DNA of 64,000 nucleotides, taken from Gallionellales bacterium GWA2_60_18. GTDB taxonomy: Bacteria > Pseudomonadota > Gammaproteobacteria > Burkholderiales > Gallionellaceae. The notes beneath the pieces are model-generated. The model ran no database searches. It worked only from the letters and a program-made list of their open reading frames with translations, and was not told where the DNA came from. This document shows, one piece after another, positions 1 through 9,188 of the stretch. The position numbers and the translations under genes are program-made. The stretch is from positions 90,821-154,820 of the forward strand of contig MGWS01000033.1 in the NCBI GenBank assembly GCA_001801105.1, in the 5' to 3' direction. Position 1 is the first letter of the stretch; each line of letters begins with the position of its first letter.

Positions 1-2
1 TG

Positions 3-116
3 CCGGACGCTTCTCCGGTTGCCAGCGCAGACCGGGCTGCATTCCAGTCCGCTGCAAGCGATCTCATCGCGCGCCTGGAACTGCTACGCAACACCAATCT
101 CGCCTTGCTCGACTGA
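3..116 (+). CDS. C-terminal fragment of an upstream gene, not identified
   Basis: An open frame enters from the left edge and stops with TGA at 114-116, giving about 37 residues that end in ARLELLRNTNLALLD. The stop lies 7 bases before the chosen anmK start, so the two genes are probably co-transcribed. Too little is present to name the product; in related bacteria a secreted M23 peptidase often precedes anmK, but the fragment itself does not show this. Confidence 0.45.
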   Translation, partial: PDASPVASADRAAFQSAASDLIARLELLRNTNLALLD

Positions 117-123
117 CCGGGCA

Positions 124-1233
124 GTGGAGACTCCCGCACATCCGGCCGAGCTGTACGCAGGTTTGATGTCCGGCACCAGCCTGGATGGCGTCGATGCCGT
201 CCTCGCCGACCTCTCCCCCCCACAACCCGTATTGCTCGCCCGGCATTACCTGCCCTTCGATGCGGCATTGAGACGTGACCTGCTGGCGCTGCACCAGCGC
301 GGCGATAACGAACTGCACCGCGCGCAGCTCGCCGGCAACCGGCTGGCGCAACTGTATGCCGCGGCGATCGCGCCGCTGCTGGGACAGACCGGCATCGCCG
401 CAACAAGGGTCCGCGCTATCGGCTGTCACGGCCAGACCATCCGCCATTGCCCGGAACACGGCTATACCCTGCAGATCGGCAACGCCGCGTTGCTCGCCGA
501 ACTGAGCGGCATCGCCGTGGTCAGCGACTTCCGCAGCCGCGACATCGCCGCCGGCGGGCAGGGTGCACCGCTGGTACCAGCGTTTCACGACCATGTGTTC
601 CGCCATCCCGCCATCCATCGTGTCGTCGTCAACATCGGCGGCATCAGCAACCTGACCGACTTGGCACCGCATGCCGTCACCTTGGGCTTCGATTGCGGCC
701 CGGGCAACCTGCTGCTGGATGCATGGTGCGAACGGCATACCGGCAAGCCCTTCGATGCGGATGGCGCATGGGCGGCATCCGGCAAGGCGCTGCCGGCATT
801 GCTGGAGCGCATGCTCGCCGAACCGTTCTTTGCCCTGCCGCCGCCCAAGAGCAGCGGGCGCGACCTGTTCAACATGACGTGGCTGGAAAACAGGCTGCAG
901 GGCGACGAAGCGGCGCAAGACGTGCAGGCCACCCTGCTGGAGCTGACCTGCGTCACCATCGCGCAAGCCATCCGCCGGCATTGCGGCGGTGCGGCGGAAA
1001 TCTATCTGTGCGGCGGCGGCGCACGCAACACGACCCTGCGCGAGCGGTTCGCTGCGCTGCTGCCCGGCTGTAGCGTGCAGACGACCGAAGCGCTCGGCGT
1101 GGACAGCGATTATCTGGAAGCCCTCGCCTTCGCCTGGCTGGCGCAACAGGCCCTGCACGGCAGGCCTGCCAACCTGCCCGCCGTCACCGGTGCGCGCCAC
1201 TCATGCGTGCTCGGCGCCATTCATCCCGCATAA
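124..1233 (+). CDS. anmK: Anhydro-N-acetylmuramic acid kinase
   Basis: Cytoplasmic kinase of cell-wall recycling: it cleaves the 1,6-anhydro ring of anhydro-N-acetylmuramic acid and phosphorylates it to MurNAc-6-phosphate. The N-terminus shows the sugar-kinase phosphate motif LMSGTSLDGVDAV, followed by GCHGQTIRH, DFRSRDIAAGGQGAPLVPAFH and the adenosine region LCGGGARN, all in the usual AnmK order. I chose the GTG at 124 because it gives 369 residues, the standard family length, whereas an ATG-type start further upstream (19) would add a low-complexity extension that overlaps the preceding gene. No strong ribosome site precedes the GTG, consistent with translational coupling to the gene ending at 116. 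A bidirectional terminator follows. Confidence 0.93.
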   Translation: METPAHPAELYAGLMSGTSLDGVDAVLADLSPPQPVLLARHYLPFDAALRRDLLALHQRGDNELHRAQLAGNRLAQLYAAAIAPLLGQTGIAATRVRAIGCHGQTIRHCPEHGYTLQIGNAALLAELSGIAVVSDFRSRDIAAGGQGAPLVPAFHDHVFRHPAIHRVVVNIGGISNLTDLAPHAVTLGFDCGPGNLLLDAWCERHTGKPFDADGAWAASGKALPALLERMLAEPFFALPPPKSSGRDLFNMTWLENRLQGDEAAQDVQATLLELTCVTIAQAIRRHCGGAAEIYLCGGGARNTTLRERFAALLPGCSVQTTEALGVDSDYLEALAFAWLAQQALHGRPANLPAVTGARHSCVLGAIHPA

Positions 1234-1247
1234 ACAAAATCCCACAA

Positions 1248-1279
1248 AAAGAACGGGGCGCATCCGCGCCCCGTTCTTT
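1248..1279. terminator. Bidirectional rho-independent terminator between anmK and erpA
   Basis: A perfect 14-bp stem (AAAGAACGGGGCGC at 1248-1261 with its complement at 1266-1279) closes a four-base ATCC loop. A-rich and T-rich flanks make it usable from both sides, where anmK and erpA converge. Confidence 0.9.
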
Positions 1280-1297
1280 CTGACATGACAGCTTCGT

Positions 1298-1657
1298 TTA
1301 TACCGAGAACGACGAGCCGCAACCGCAGGTAGTGGTGGCATTCGGGTTCTTGATGACGAACTGCGAACCTTCCAGCCCTTCCTGATAGTCGATCTCCGCA
1401 CCGACCAGATACTGGAAGCTCATCGGATCGATCAGCAGTTGCACGCCGTTCTTGCTCATCACGGTATCATCTTCGTTGCATACTTCGTCGAAGGTGAAGC
1501 CGTACTGGAAGCCGGAACAGCCGCCGCCGCTGACGAACACGCGCAGCTTGAGGTCGGCGTTGCCTTCCTCCTCGATCAGTTGCCTGACCTTGTTGACCGC
1601 GTTGTCGGTGAAGATCAGCGGGTCTGCCGCTGTAGTTGTTTCAGTTGCTGCATTCAT
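1298..1657 (-). CDS. erpA: Iron-sulfur cluster insertion protein ErpA (A-type carrier)
   Basis: A-type iron-sulfur carrier that passes [2Fe-2S]/[4Fe-4S] clusters to apo-enzymes, in E. coli notably those of isoprenoid synthesis and respiration. The 119-residue protein has the three conserved cysteines: one in the [13 protein letters not shown] stretch and two in the C-terminal CGCGSSFSV. The first ~15 residues ([15 protein letters not shown]) are the short variable lead typical of ErpA. The gene ends just after the shared terminator with anmK and is followed upstream by the bactofilin gene 18 bases away, so erpA is probably the last gene of an argC/DUF6776/bactofilin/erpA run. A second A-type carrier of nif type is encoded at 13419. 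Confidence 0.94.
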   Translation of the reverse strand: MNAATETTTAADPLIFTDNAVNKVRQLIEEEGNADLKLRVFVSGGGCSGFQYGFTFDEVCNEDDTVMSKNGVQLLIDPMSFQYLVGAEIDYQEGLEGSQFVIKNPNATTTCGCGSSFSV

Positions 1658-1675
1658 GTCTTTCTCCTTATTGAA

Positions 1676-2083
1676 TTATTCGCCGCTGTTCAGCTTGAAC
1701 GCCACCACCTTGTCCTGCGCCGCCTCGCTGCCGTGGATCAGGCGCCCTTCGACGATGGCGCCGAGCTGGATCTCCAGCGTGCTGTAGTGCACATCGCCAT
1801 TGACCTTGGCTTTGGCTTGCAGTTCCAGATATTCGCTGGACGATACCGAACCGTTGATCGCGCCGTTGACTACCAGATGGGTGACGCTCACTTCGCCGTG
1901 CACGCTGGCGTGTTCGCTCAACACCAGCGTGCTGGGTTTGCCTTGCACGGCGACGACATTACCGTTGACCTGCCCGTCGATACGCATGCCGCCACTGAAA
2001 CTCACATCGCCATCGATGGTCGTCCCTACGCCGATCAGCGAATCGATGCGGTTTTGCGGCTTGCTGGGTTTCTTGCTGAACAT
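1676..2083 (-). CDS. Bactofilin (polymer-forming cytoskeletal protein)
   Basis: A 135-residue protein whose centre is the right-handed beta-helix repeat of bactofilins: glycine- and valine-rich rungs such as GDVSFSGGMRIDGQVNGNV and VTHLVVNGAINGSVSSSEY. Bactofilins self-assemble into filaments without nucleotide and often anchor cell-wall enzymes or size-control proteins at the membrane. The N-terminal tail is short and basic (MFSKKPSKPQNRIDSLIG), which is usual. It sits 17 bases downstream of the membrane coiled-coil gene at 2101, an arrangement that suggests the two act together at the envelope; that partnership is inference. Confidence 0.9.
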   Translation of the reverse strand: MFSKKPSKPQNRIDSLIGVGTTIDGDVSFSGGMRIDGQVNGNVVAVQGKPSTLVLSEHASVHGEVSVTHLVVNGAINGSVSSSEYLELQAKAKVNGDVHYSTLEIQLGAIVEGRLIHGSEAAQDKVVAFKLNSGE

Positions 2084-2100
2084 GGCCTGCTCCTTCGGTT

Positions 2101-2844
2101 TTATGACGGGATCACGTTTTGCCGCACTTTCGGCTCGGCCACACCTTGCTGGTACACACGCACCTGCACATTCTCGAGGCGCACCTCGGGCGGCAGCTGT
2201 ATGCTCTGCTCGACGCGCTGATAATACTTGAAATTGAGCTGAAATTGGGCATTCCCGGACAGTTCCTGCGGGAATACCCGCGTGGTCCGCATCCCGTTCT
2301 CGAACATGGTGGCGACCAGCTGGTAATTACCCGCGAACTCCTTGACGCGCTGCCCGCTCTGCACCAGCAACATGCGCAAGCGGTACTCGCCCGGCATCTG
2401 GTCGTGCTCCAGTCTCGTGCGGTGCAGGGTCAGCTCACCCTCCTTGCCGTGCATCGCGGTGAGATTCTGGAAGAATGCCAGATCTTCCTGGAGGCGCGCG
2501 TTCTCGTCCGCCAAACCTTTCAACTGCTTGGCCGTCTCCTGGTTGCTGGCGCGCTCGATCTGTATCTGGCGCTCGAATTGCGGAATCTGTTTGCCCAGTT
2601 CCGCGTTCTCCGCTTCCAGCTTGATGACCTGTTCATGCAACCGTGCCAATTCCTCCTCGGTTTGCCCGCGGTGGAACCCGGCCAGCTCCAAGCCGCTGCC
2701 GTAGGCCCACCATGCCAGCCCCAGCGCCGCGAGCACGAACGGCAACACCAGCCCCCAGCGCAGATACCACGGCATGTGCGGCCGCACCGACAACCTCGGC
2801 GCCGAGATGCTGAAACTGCGTTTGACGCGCCGCCACATCATCAT
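2101..2844 (-). CDS. Membrane-anchored coiled-coil protein, DUF6776-like
   Basis: A 247-residue protein of unknown function. A basic N-terminus is followed by one membrane segment at about residues 27-49 ([20 protein letters not shown]), then a heptad-rich coiled coil of roughly 60 residues starting near residue 60 ([20 protein letters not shown]), and a C-terminal beta-rich domain of about 120 residues ending in VRQNVIPS. This architecture matches a family found next to bactofilin genes in betaproteobacteria, which I recall as DUF6776; the family name is from memory. The start codon overlaps the argC stop by four bases (ATGA), so the genes are translationally coupled. Confidence 0.75.
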   Translation of the reverse strand: MMMWRRVKRSFSISAPRLSVRPHMPWYLRWGLVLPFVLAALGLAWWAYGSGLELAGFHRGQTEEELARLHEQVIKLEAENAELGKQIPQFERQIQIERASNQETAKQLKGLADENARLQEDLAFFQNLTAMHGKEGELTLHRTRLEHDQMPGEYRLRMLLVQSGQRVKEFAGNYQLVATMFENGMRTTRVFPQELSGNAQFQLNFKYYQRVEQSIQLPPEVRLENVQVRVYQQGVAEPKVRQNVIPS

Positions 2845-3869
2845 GGGAGCAAGGGAACATTATTCAGGGCATCGGTCTCGGCCAGCCCGAACATGATGTT
2901 CATGTTCTGCACCGCCTGTCCCGCCGCACCCTTGACCAGATTGTCGATCACCGACAGCACCACCACGGTGTCGCCGCCCTGCGGCCGGTGCACCGCGATA
3001 CGGCAATGGTTCGCGCCGCGCACCGAGCGCGTCTCGGGATGGCTACCGGCTGGCATCACGTCCACGAACGGCTCATCCGCATAACGCTGTTCGAACAGCG
3101 CCTGCAAGTCAACGTCGCGACTCAGCCTGCCATACAGCGTGGCATGGATGCCGCGTATCATCGGCGTCAGGTGCGGCACGAAGGTCAGCCCGACCGGACT
3201 GTTCTTCACGCGCGCCAGGCCTTGTCTGATCTCGGGTAGATGGCGATGCCCCGGTACGCCGTAGGCCTTGAAGTTGTCCGCCGCTTCCGGGAACAGGGTA
3301 TGCACCTCGGCCTTGCGCCCGGCGCCGGAGACGCCGGACTTGGCATCGGCGATCAGGCTGCCCGGCTCGATCACGCCCGCTTCCAGCAGCGGGATGAAAC
3401 CCAGCTGCACCGCGGTCGGATAGCAGCCGGGATTGGCGACCAGGCGCGCCGCGCGTATCTGTTCGCGATTGACTTCCGGCAGGCCATATATCGCCTCGGC
3501 CACCAGATCCGGACAGGCATGCGTCATGCCGTACCATTTTTCCCATTCCGCCACATCACTGATGCGAAAATCCGCAGCCAGGTCGATCACCCTGACGCCC
3601 GCATCCAGCAACGCGCGTGCCTGTTGCATGGCTATGCCGTTCGGGGTGGCGAAGAACACGAGGTCGCATTGTTCCAACCCGGCTTCGTCGGGATGGGTGA
3701 ACGGCAGGCCCACATAGCCGCGTAGGCTGGGGAACATCTGGCTGACCAGGGTACCCGCATCGGCACGCGACGTGATCACCCGCAACTCGACCTGCGGGTG
3801 CGCCGCCAGCAAGCGCAACAGTTCCACGCCGGTATAGCCTGTGCCGCCTACGATGCCAACTTTGATCAT
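2841..3869 (-). CDS. argC: N-acetyl-gamma-glutamyl-phosphate reductase
   Basis: Third step of arginine synthesis: NADPH-dependent reduction of N-acetylglutamyl-5-phosphate to the semialdehyde. The 342 residues begin with the dinucleotide-binding motif [18 protein letters not shown] and carry the active-site cysteine motif NPGCYPTAV at about residue 147, plus the conserved [10 protein letters not shown] loop and GHRHLPEI. Length and motifs fit the long (type 1) ArgC class. It lies directly downstream of rpsI-rplM but is separated from them by a strong terminator, so it probably has its own promoter in the short gap at 3870-3930. It starts a compact run that continues into the bactofilin and erpA genes. 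Confidence 0.95.
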   Translation of the reverse strand: MIKVGIVGGTGYTGVELLRLLAAHPQVELRVITSRADAGTLVSQMFPSLRGYVGLPFTHPDEAGLEQCDLVFFATPNGIAMQQARALLDAGVRVIDLAADFRISDVAEWEKWYGMTHACPDLVAEAIYGLPEVNREQIRAARLVANPGCYPTAVQLGFIPLLEAGVIEPGSLIADAKSGVSGAGRKAEVHTLFPEAADNFKAYGVPGHRHLPEIRQGLARVKNSPVGLTFVPHLTPMIRGIHATLYGRLSRDVDLQALFEQRYADEPFVDVMPAGSHPETRSVRGANHCRIAVHRPQGGDTVVVLSVIDNLVKGAAGQAVQNMNIMFGLAETDALNNVPLLP

Positions 3870-3931
3870 GTGCTGTCTTTCCTGAAGAACGCCCTGCCGA
3901 AAAGCGTCCCGAATGATACCTCAACTCCAAA

Positions 3932-3959
3932 GCAAAAGCCGCCTGAAGGCGGCTTTTGC
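3932..3959 (-). terminator. Terminator after rpsI
   Basis: Perfect 12-bp inverted repeat GCAAAAGCCGCC / GGCGGCTTTTGC with a TGAA loop. Read leftwards it ends in a T-rich arm 18 bases past the rpsI stop and ahead of argC. Confidence 0.88.
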
Positions 3960-3977
3960 ATGATACGACAGCAGCGC

Positions 3978-4370
3978 TTAACGCTTGGAGAACTGCTTCC
4001 TGCGACGCGCCTTGCGCAGACCGACCTTCTTGCGTTCGACTTCGCGCGCATCGCGGGTCACCAGACCGGCATGCTTCAGCACCGGCTTGAACTCGGCGTT
4101 GTAATCGATCAGCGCGCGGGTGATGCCGTGGCGCACCGCACCGGCCTGGCCTGCTTCGCCGCCACCGGTGACGTTCACCATGATGTCGAACTTGCTCAGG
4201 GTCTCGGTCAGCGTCAGCGGCTGGCGCACGATCATGCGGCCAGTCTCGCGGGAGAAGAACTCATCCACCGGCTTGTCGTTCACCACGATGCTGCCCTTGC
4301 CCGGCTTGATGAACACACGCGCCACCGCACTCTTGCGGCGACCGGTTCCGTAGTTGTAATTCACGCTCAT
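3978..4370 (-). CDS. rpsI: 30S ribosomal protein S9
   Basis: 130-residue S9. It starts [17 protein letters not shown], has the conserved [15 protein letters not shown] segment and ends in the basic tail [14 protein letters not shown] that reaches toward the P-site tRNA. It follows rplM by two bases, the universal rplM-rpsI order, and is closed by the terminator at 3932-3959. Confidence 0.98.
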   Translation of the reverse strand: MSVNYNYGTGRRKSAVARVFIKPGKGSIVVNDKPVDEFFSRETGRMIVRQPLTLTETLSKFDIMVNVTGGGEAGQAGAVRHGITRALIDYNAEFKPVLKHAGLVTRDAREVERKKVGLRKARRRKQFSKR

Positions 4371-4372
4371 GA

Positions 4373-4810
4373 TTATGCCTTCAACAGATTGACGGGTTTC
4401 GGCTGCTGCGCTTCATGCGGATGCGTCGCACCAGCATATACCTTCATCTTGCGCAACATCGCATAGCCCAGCGGGCCCTTGGGCAGCATGCCCTTGACGG
4501 CCTTTTCCAGCACGCGCTGCGGATGACGCTGTTGCAGCTTGGTGAAATTGGTGGTGTACAGGCCGCCCGGATAAGTGGTGTGGCGATGGTACAGCTTGTC
4601 TTCCGCCTTGTTGCCGGTCACGCGCAGCTTGTCGGCGTTGACCACCACGACGAAATCGCCGGTATCCACGTGCGGCGTGTAGATCGCCTTGTGCTTGCCG
4701 CGCAGACGCGCGGCGATCTGTGCGGCCAGACGGCCCAGCACTTGATCTGCGGCGTCAACCAGAAGCCAGTCGTGCTGGACTTCCTGAGCCTTGGCGGAGA
4801 ATGTTTTCAT
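4373..4810 (-). CDS. rplM: 50S ribosomal protein L13
   Basis: 145-residue L13 of the large subunit. It begins [20 protein letters not shown] and contains the family block [16 protein letters not shown] and [10 protein letters not shown] placed the start at the ATG of 4810 because a Shine-Dalgarno-like AGGA lies about ten bases upstream and this gives the standard L13 length; an upstream in-frame start would add 16 atypical residues. First gene of the rplM-rpsI operon, with its promoter expected in 4811-4950. Confidence 0.97.
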   Translation of the reverse strand: MKTFSAKAQEVQHDWLLVDAADQVLGRLAAQIAARLRGKHKAIYTPHVDTGDFVVVVNADKLRVTGNKAEDKLYHRHTTYPGGLYTTNFTKLQQRHPQRVLEKAVKGMLPKGPLGYAMLRKMKVYAGATHPHEAQQPKPVNLLKA

Positions 4811-4955
4811 AGCCACTATTCCTAAAAAATCAATAAGCAAACCTCGAAGGGCGCGCATTTTATGGCAGCCGGCGCGCCGCTGTCAAACGCTATTTTGGCA
4901 GCACGCCATCTTGCCGATGTAAGATAGCGCCCGTTCGCGTTCCCGCCTGCCCATC

Positions 4956-5723
4956 ATGTCCTGGTTCGTCACCAACTTCATCGCCGCCTTCCTGCTGCCG
5001 CCGCTCAGCCTGTTGCTGCTGTTCGGGCTGGGTTTCCTGCTGCTGCGTCGCCGCCGCAAGGCCGCATGGCCGGTGCTACTCGGCGCTTTCGCCCTGCTGT
5101 GGCTCGCCTCCACACCCTATGTTTCCGATGGCGCGCTGCACCTGCTGGAAGCGCGCACCCAGGCACTGGATACCGAACACCAGCAGGCGGACGCCATCGT
5201 GATCCTCGGCGGCGGTACTTATTTCAACGCACCGGAATATGCGGGGCAGGACACCATCAGTGAAGCCGCGCTGGTGCGCCTGCGTTACGGAGCCAGGCTG
5301 CACCGCGAGACCGGCAAGCCCATCCTCGTCACCGGCGGCAGGCCGCTGGGCAACAGTGTTTCCGAGGCGCAACAGATGCGCGCGGCATTGCAGGAGGATT
5401 TTCGCGTGCTGGCGCGCTGGACGGAAGGCGACTCCGACAACACCTTCGAAAATGCGCGCTTCTCCTTCCAGACATTGCAACAGCATGGCATCAAAAATAT
5501 CTATCTGGTCACCCACGCCTGGCACATGCCGCGTGCCGCCGACGTGTTCCGCCGCGCCGGCTTCGAGGTGGTCGAGGCGCCGACCGCCTTCAACACGCGC
5601 TACCGGACCGACATATTCGCCTTCATGCCAAGCGCAGGGGCATTGCATGGCAGCACGATCTTCGTCCACGAGGTGATCGGGTTGATTTGGTATCGTGTAA
5701 AATCAGTGTTCTCTAATATTTAA
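4956..5723 (+). CDS. YdcF/ElyC family membrane protein (DUF218)
   Basis: 255 residues. Two hydrophobic segments open the protein (about 5-30 and 36-60), then a soluble alpha/beta DUF218 domain begins with DAIVILGGGTYFNAPEY and continues through LVTGGRPLG, EGDSDNTFENARFS and VTHAWHMPRAADVFRRAGF. This two-TM plus DUF218 layout matches ElyC, which in E. coli supports envelope and undecaprenyl-phosphate metabolism. The substrate of the DUF218 domain is not established, so I do not assign a reaction. It is followed 16 bases later by an OsmC-like gene on the same strand. Confidence 0.85.
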   Translation: MSWFVTNFIAAFLLPPLSLLLLFGLGFLLLRRRRKAAWPVLLGAFALLWLASTPYVSDGALHLLEARTQALDTEHQQADAIVILGGGTYFNAPEYAGQDTISEAALVRLRYGARLHRETGKPILVTGGRPLGNSVSEAQQMRAALQEDFRVLARWTEGDSDNTFENARFSFQTLQQHGIKNIYLVTHAWHMPRAADVFRRAGFEVVEAPTAFNTRYRTDIFAFMPSAGALHGSTIFVHEVIGLIWYRVKSVFSNI

Positions 5724-5739
5724 ACAGCCGAGGAACAAC

Positions 5740-6156
5740 ATGAAAGCACGCGTCAAATGGGTGGAACAGGTTTCTTTCCTGGGCGAGACCGAGAGCGGTC
5801 ACGCCGTATTGATGGACGGCGCACCTGCCGTCGGCGGACGCAACCTCGGGCCGCGTCCGATGGAGATGCTGCTGCTCGGCGCCGGCGGCTGCACCAGCTT
5901 CGACGTGATCTCCATCCTAAAAAAGGGTCGTCAGGACGTTTCGGACTGCTATGTCGAACTGGAAGCGGAGCGCGCCGAGACCGATCCCAAGGTGTTCACG
6001 AATATCCACCTGCATTTCGTCGTGACCGGCAAGGACATCAAGCCGGAAGCGGTCGAAAAGGCCATCAAGCTGTCCGCAGAGAAATACTGTTCCGCCTCCA
6101 TCATGCTCGGCGCGACCGCCAAGATGACGCATGATTTCGAAGTGATACAGGAATAG
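5740..6156 (+). CDS. OsmC/YhfA family protein
   Basis: 138 residues with the OsmC fold signature: GHAVLMDGAPAVGGRN, RPMEMLLLGAGGCTSFDVI with the first redox cysteine near residue 52, and EKYCSASIMLGATAKM with the second near residue 118. OsmC proteins reduce organic hydroperoxides; the YhfA subgroup, which this resembles by length and by MKARVKWVEQVSF at the start, has no firmly established substrate. A GAGGAAC ribosome site sits 6-8 bases before the ATG. The 3' flank carries a MITE-like repeat. Confidence 0.88.
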   Translation: MKARVKWVEQVSFLGETESGHAVLMDGAPAVGGRNLGPRPMEMLLLGAGGCTSFDVISILKKGRQDVSDCYVELEAERAETDPKVFTNIHLHFVVTGKDIKPEAVEKAIKLSAEKYCSASIMLGATAKMTHDFEVIQE

Positions 6157-6195
6157 GGATGGAGAGCGAGTAAGGCAGAATCACCCACACCTCAA

Positions 6196-6381
6196 GGACG
6201 CTTCTAAAAATTCAAAGCTCTAAGCAAGACAAGGCGCGAGCAAAAAATTACGACGCGGCATATATATGATATGTAAGGAGTAATTTTTGTGAGCAACGCC
6301 GTATTGCGACAAAACGTAGTTTCAGTGAAGACTAACCTTTAGGTTGTGTCGAAACTAAAATTTGGATTTTTAGAAGCGCCC
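6196..6381. repeat. MITE-like element, copy 1 (long form)
   Basis: A 186-bp element bounded by ~20-bp terminal inverted repeats with the core GCTTCTAAAAATYCAAA. The interior contains an ATAT-rich hairpin (CAAAAAATTR...YAATTTTT) around 6243-6290. Nearly the same sequence recurs at 16806-16946, but copy 1 carries about 45 extra bases (about 6312-6358) whose ends, AGTTTC and GAAACT, are themselves inverted repeats. The right terminus abuts the coq7 stop codon. No transposase is encoded. Confidence 0.8.
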
Positions 6382-7008
6382 TCAAATCCGGTAAGCGGTC
6401 TGCGTCAGTATCTTCGCAGTCAGGCGCATAACCTGTTTCACCGGCGCGGGCAATTCGGCGCCGCCCATCCGTTTCGCCATCTCCGAGTGCTGCGTCTCAT
6501 CCGTGTACATCTGCTGCACGATCGCGCGGCTCTTCGCATCCTGCGGCGGCAGTTTCTCCAAATGGCTTTGCAGATGCCCGCCGACCTGATGCTCGGTCTC
6601 GGCAAGGAAGCCAAGGTTCCACTTGTCGCCCAGCGATCCGGCGAGCGCGCCCAGCGTCAACGAGCCGGTGTACCAGAGCGGATTGAGCAGGCTCAGGTGG
6701 CCGCCCAGTTCGTGCACGCGCTTCGAGGTCCAGGCCAGATGCTCGGTCTCTTCCTGCGCGGCCTGCGACAACTTTAGCTGCACTGCCGGATCACGCGCCG
6801 TCAGCGCCTGCCCCTGGTACAGCGCCTGCGCGCAGATCTCGCCGCTGTGATTGACGCGCATCAGGCCGGCGGCATGCCGTCTCTCCGCTTCGTCCATGGG
6901 CGCATCGGGCAGCGCCGCATCGGGATGCGGACGCGCGCTGTGCGCGCGGCTGAACAGGGTACGCAACCCCTTGTCGAATTCGATGATCAAACGATCCAGA
7001 TTCAGCAT
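6382..7008 (-). CDS. coq7: 2-polyprenyl-3-methyl-6-methoxy-1,4-benzoquinone monooxygenase
   Basis: Di-iron hydroxylase that adds the last ring hydroxyl of ubiquinone synthesis at the membrane. The 208-residue protein shows two helical repeats with the carboxylate/histidine iron ligands: MRVNHSGEICAQALY, QEETEHLAW, then ETEHQVGGHL and DETQHSEMAKRMGGAELP. It ends TAKILTQTAYRI. A GAGGAG ribosome site lies 7-8 bases upstream of the ATG, inside the 10-base gap after trpC. Its presence indicates an aerobic or microaerobic ubiquinone-based respiratory chain. Confidence 0.95.
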   Translation of the reverse strand: MLNLDRLIIEFDKGLRTLFSRAHSARPHPDAALPDAPMDEAERRHAAGLMRVNHSGEICAQALYQGQALTARDPAVQLKLSQAAQEETEHLAWTSKRVHELGGHLSLLNPLWYTGSLTLGALAGSLGDKWNLGFLAETEHQVGGHLQSHLEKLPPQDAKSRAIVQQMYTDETQHSEMAKRMGGAELPAPVKQVMRLTAKILTQTAYRI

Positions 7009-7018
7009 GATCTTCTCC

Positions 7019-7822
7019 TCAAGCGAATACCGCAGCCAGTTCCACGCCGGGGTCGGCGGCGCGCATGAACGCCTCGCCCACCAGAAACGCGTTCACGTGG
7101 TGACTGCGCATCAGCTTCACATCCTCCGCGCTGAAGATGCCGCTTTCGGTGACCACGATGCGCTCCTCGCCCTTTTCTGATGCGGCGACACGCGGCAACA
7201 GATCGAGCGTGGTTTGCAGGCTGACCTCGAAACTGCGCAGGTTGCGGTTGTTGATGCCGATCAGGGGCGTGGCGAGCTGCAGGGCGTTCTTCAGCTCCCT
7301 TGCATTGTGCACCTCCACCAGCACCGCCATGCCAAGTTTGTGCGCCAGTTTCTCGAATGCCCTCAACTGGCTCAATTTCAGCGCCGCCGCAATCAGCAGA
7401 ATGGCATCTGCGCCCATCGCGCGCGCCTGCCAGATCTGGTATTCGTCGATGATGAAATCCTTGCGCAGCACCGGCAGTTCGCAGGCCGCGCGTGCCTGTT
7501 TCAGGTATTCCGCGCTGCCTTGGAAGAACTGCTCATCGGTTAATACCGAAAGACAGGCCGCACCGTGTCGCGCATAACTGGCGGCGATCTCACCCGGACG
7601 GAAATCCGCGCGGATCACGCCCTTGCTCGGGCTGGCCTTCTTGATCTCGGCGATCACCGCCGTCTGGCCTGCGGCGATCCTGGCGCGCACCGCACCGACG
7701 AAATCGCGCACCGGGCCCGCCTGCTCCGCCTCGGCGCGCAGTGCGGGCAGCGGCTTGGCGGACAGCGCGGCGGCGACTTCCTGCGCCTTGACCGCGAGGA
7801 TCTTGTTAAGAATATCGGACAT
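7019..7822 (-). CDS. trpC: Indole-3-glycerol-phosphate synthase
   Basis: Closes the indole ring in tryptophan synthesis from CdRP. The 267-residue TIM barrel has the family landmarks [14 protein letters not shown] (catalytic lysine region), [48 protein letters not shown] and VTESGIF. The usual partner trpD is not seen downstream; coq7 follows instead. The 5' side faces the nifV promoter region. Confidence 0.95.
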   Translation of the reverse strand: MSDILNKILAVKAQEVAAALSAKPLPALRAEAEQAGPVRDFVGAVRARIAAGQTAVIAEIKKASPSKGVIRADFRPGEIAASYARHGAACLSVLTDEQFFQGSAEYLKQARAACELPVLRKDFIIDEYQIWQARAMGADAILLIAAALKLSQLRAFEKLAHKLGMAVLVEVHNARELKNALQLATPLIGINNRNLRSFEVSLQTTLDLLPRVAASEKGEERIVVTESGIFSAEDVKLMRSHHVNAFLVGEAFMRAADPGVELAAVFA

Positions 7823-7898
7823 ACCCGGCTCTCTCGATGAAGGCGCGCATTCTAACCGATGAGGGATGCCGGCCTTGAACCTTACCTCTCAAAATGTT

Positions 7899-7914
7899 TG
7901 TAGGAAAGACGACA
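7899..7914 (+). promoter_or_regulatory. NifA upstream activator box for nifV
   Basis: TGT-AGGAAAGACG-ACA fits the NifA consensus TGT-N10-ACA exactly. It lies 74 bases before the candidate -24 element at 7988, the normal distance for looping to RpoN polymerase. Confidence 0.6.
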
Positions 7915-7987
7915 AATGCTAGCCTGCCTTCCAGGCGCGCCTCCACGGAGAAATAATATCGTTATGTTTTCATTGCATAAATAACTC

Positions 7988-8003
7988 TGGCACGATTCTC
8001 TCT
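7988..8003 (+). promoter_or_regulatory. Candidate RpoN promoter of nifV (good -24, weak -12)
   Basis: The -24 half TGGCACG is perfect, but at the expected spacing the -12 half reads TCTCT instead of TTGCW, so the normally essential GC is not present. The NifA box 74 bases upstream supports a real but weak or drifted promoter. Confidence 0.45.
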
Positions 8004-8030
8004 ATGCATATCTGTCAACAGGAGCCAGAT

Positions 8031-9176
8031 ATGGATACCAGACCGAACATCATCATCAACGACACCACCCTGCGCGACGGCGAACAGACCGCCGGGGTCG
8101 CCTTCACCGCAGAAGAAAAACTGGCCATCGCCCGGGCGCTGTCCCATGCCGGTGTGCCCGAGCTGGAGGTGGGCATCCCCGCCATGGGCGCCGAAGAATG
8201 CGAGATCATCCGCGCCATGGCAGATATGAGGCTGCCCAGCCGCCTCATCGTCTGGGGACGCCTGTGCGAAGCGGACCTGGATGCCACCCTGTCCTGCGGC
8301 GTGGAAAGGGTGCATCTCTCCATCCCGGTCTCCGACTTGCAGATCGCCAGAAAGTTGGGGCGCGACCGTCGCTGGATACTGGACGCCATCAGCCGCTTGG
8401 TGCGGCAAGTCGTTGACAGCGGCGCCAGCGTGAGCCTCGGTGGCGAGGATGCCTCGCGCGCCGATGTCGAATTCCTGCTGCAAGTGCTGGATCGCGCCGC
8501 CGAGGCCGGAGCGACGCGCTTCCGCTTCGCCGACACGCTGGGAATACTGGAGCCGTTCGGCACCTACGAGATCATCAAGCGTCTGGTGCAGGCGACCGAC
8601 CTCGAGATCGAGATGCACGCCCACAACGACCTCGGCTTGGCCACCGCCAACACGCTGGCGGCGGTGCGCGCCGGAGCGAGCCATATCAACACCACGGTCA
8701 ACGGCCTGGGCGAGCGTGCCGGAAATGCGCCGCTGGAAGAGTCCGTCATGGCCTTGCGCCATGCCTGCGGCATCGACACCGGCATCGACACCCACCAGTT
8801 CCCGTCCGTCTCGCATCTGGTGGCGGCGGCCTCCGGTCGTCCGGTGGCCGCCAACAAGAGCATCGTCGGCGCGGCGGTATTCGCCCATGAGTCGGGCATC
8901 CACGTGGACGGCCTGCTGAAGGACAAGCGTAATTACCAGAGCTTCGATCCCGAAGAGGTGGGGCGCGAACACTGCATCATCCTGGGCAAGCATTCCGGTA
9001 CCGCTGCGGTCAAGCACGCCTACGCCGAGCTGGGCATCGCGCTGGATGATTTTACCGCCCATCTCCTGCTGGCCAGCGTCCGGCAATTTTCCATTCTGGG
9101 AAAGCGCCAGCCCACGGGTAGCGATCTGCAACATCTGTACACGGAAGCAACGGTGCTCTCCGGCAGAATAATGTAA
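8031..9176 (+). CDS. nifV: Homocitrate synthase
   Basis: Condenses acetyl-CoA with 2-oxoglutarate to make (R)-homocitrate, the organic ligand of FeMo-cofactor. The 381-residue protein opens with the metal-binding signature INDTTLRDGEQTAGVAF and has MHAHNDLGLATANTLAAVRAG and NTTVNGLGERAGNAPLEE, followed by the C-terminal HESGIHVDGLLKD region shared with isopropylmalate synthases. An AGGAG ribosome site six bases upstream selects the ATG at 8031 over one at 8004. nifW follows 12 bases later and nifA after a hairpin, so nifV heads a small regulated unit. The context decides nifV over leuA. Confidence 0.95.
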   Translation: MDTRPNIIINDTTLRDGEQTAGVAFTAEEKLAIARALSHAGVPELEVGIPAMGAEECEIIRAMADMRLPSRLIVWGRLCEADLDATLSCGVERVHLSIPVSDLQIARKLGRDRRWILDAISRLVRQVVDSGASVSLGGEDASRADVEFLLQVLDRAAEAGATRFRFADTLGILEPFGTYEIIKRLVQATDLEIEMHAHNDLGLATANTLAAVRAGASHINTTVNGLGERAGNAPLEESVMALRHACGIDTGIDTHQFPSVSHLVAAASGRPVAANKSIVGAAVFAHESGIHVDGLLKDKRNYQSFDPEEVGREHCIILGKHSGTAAVKHAYAELGIALDDFTAHLLLASVRQFSILGKRQPTGSDLQHLYTEATVLSGRIM

Positions 9177-9188
9177 AGGACACGAATC

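Noticed and set aside
7973..7976. TTGC upstream of nifV as a -12 element
   Set aside because: No GG at the required distance upstream, so it does not form an RpoN site.
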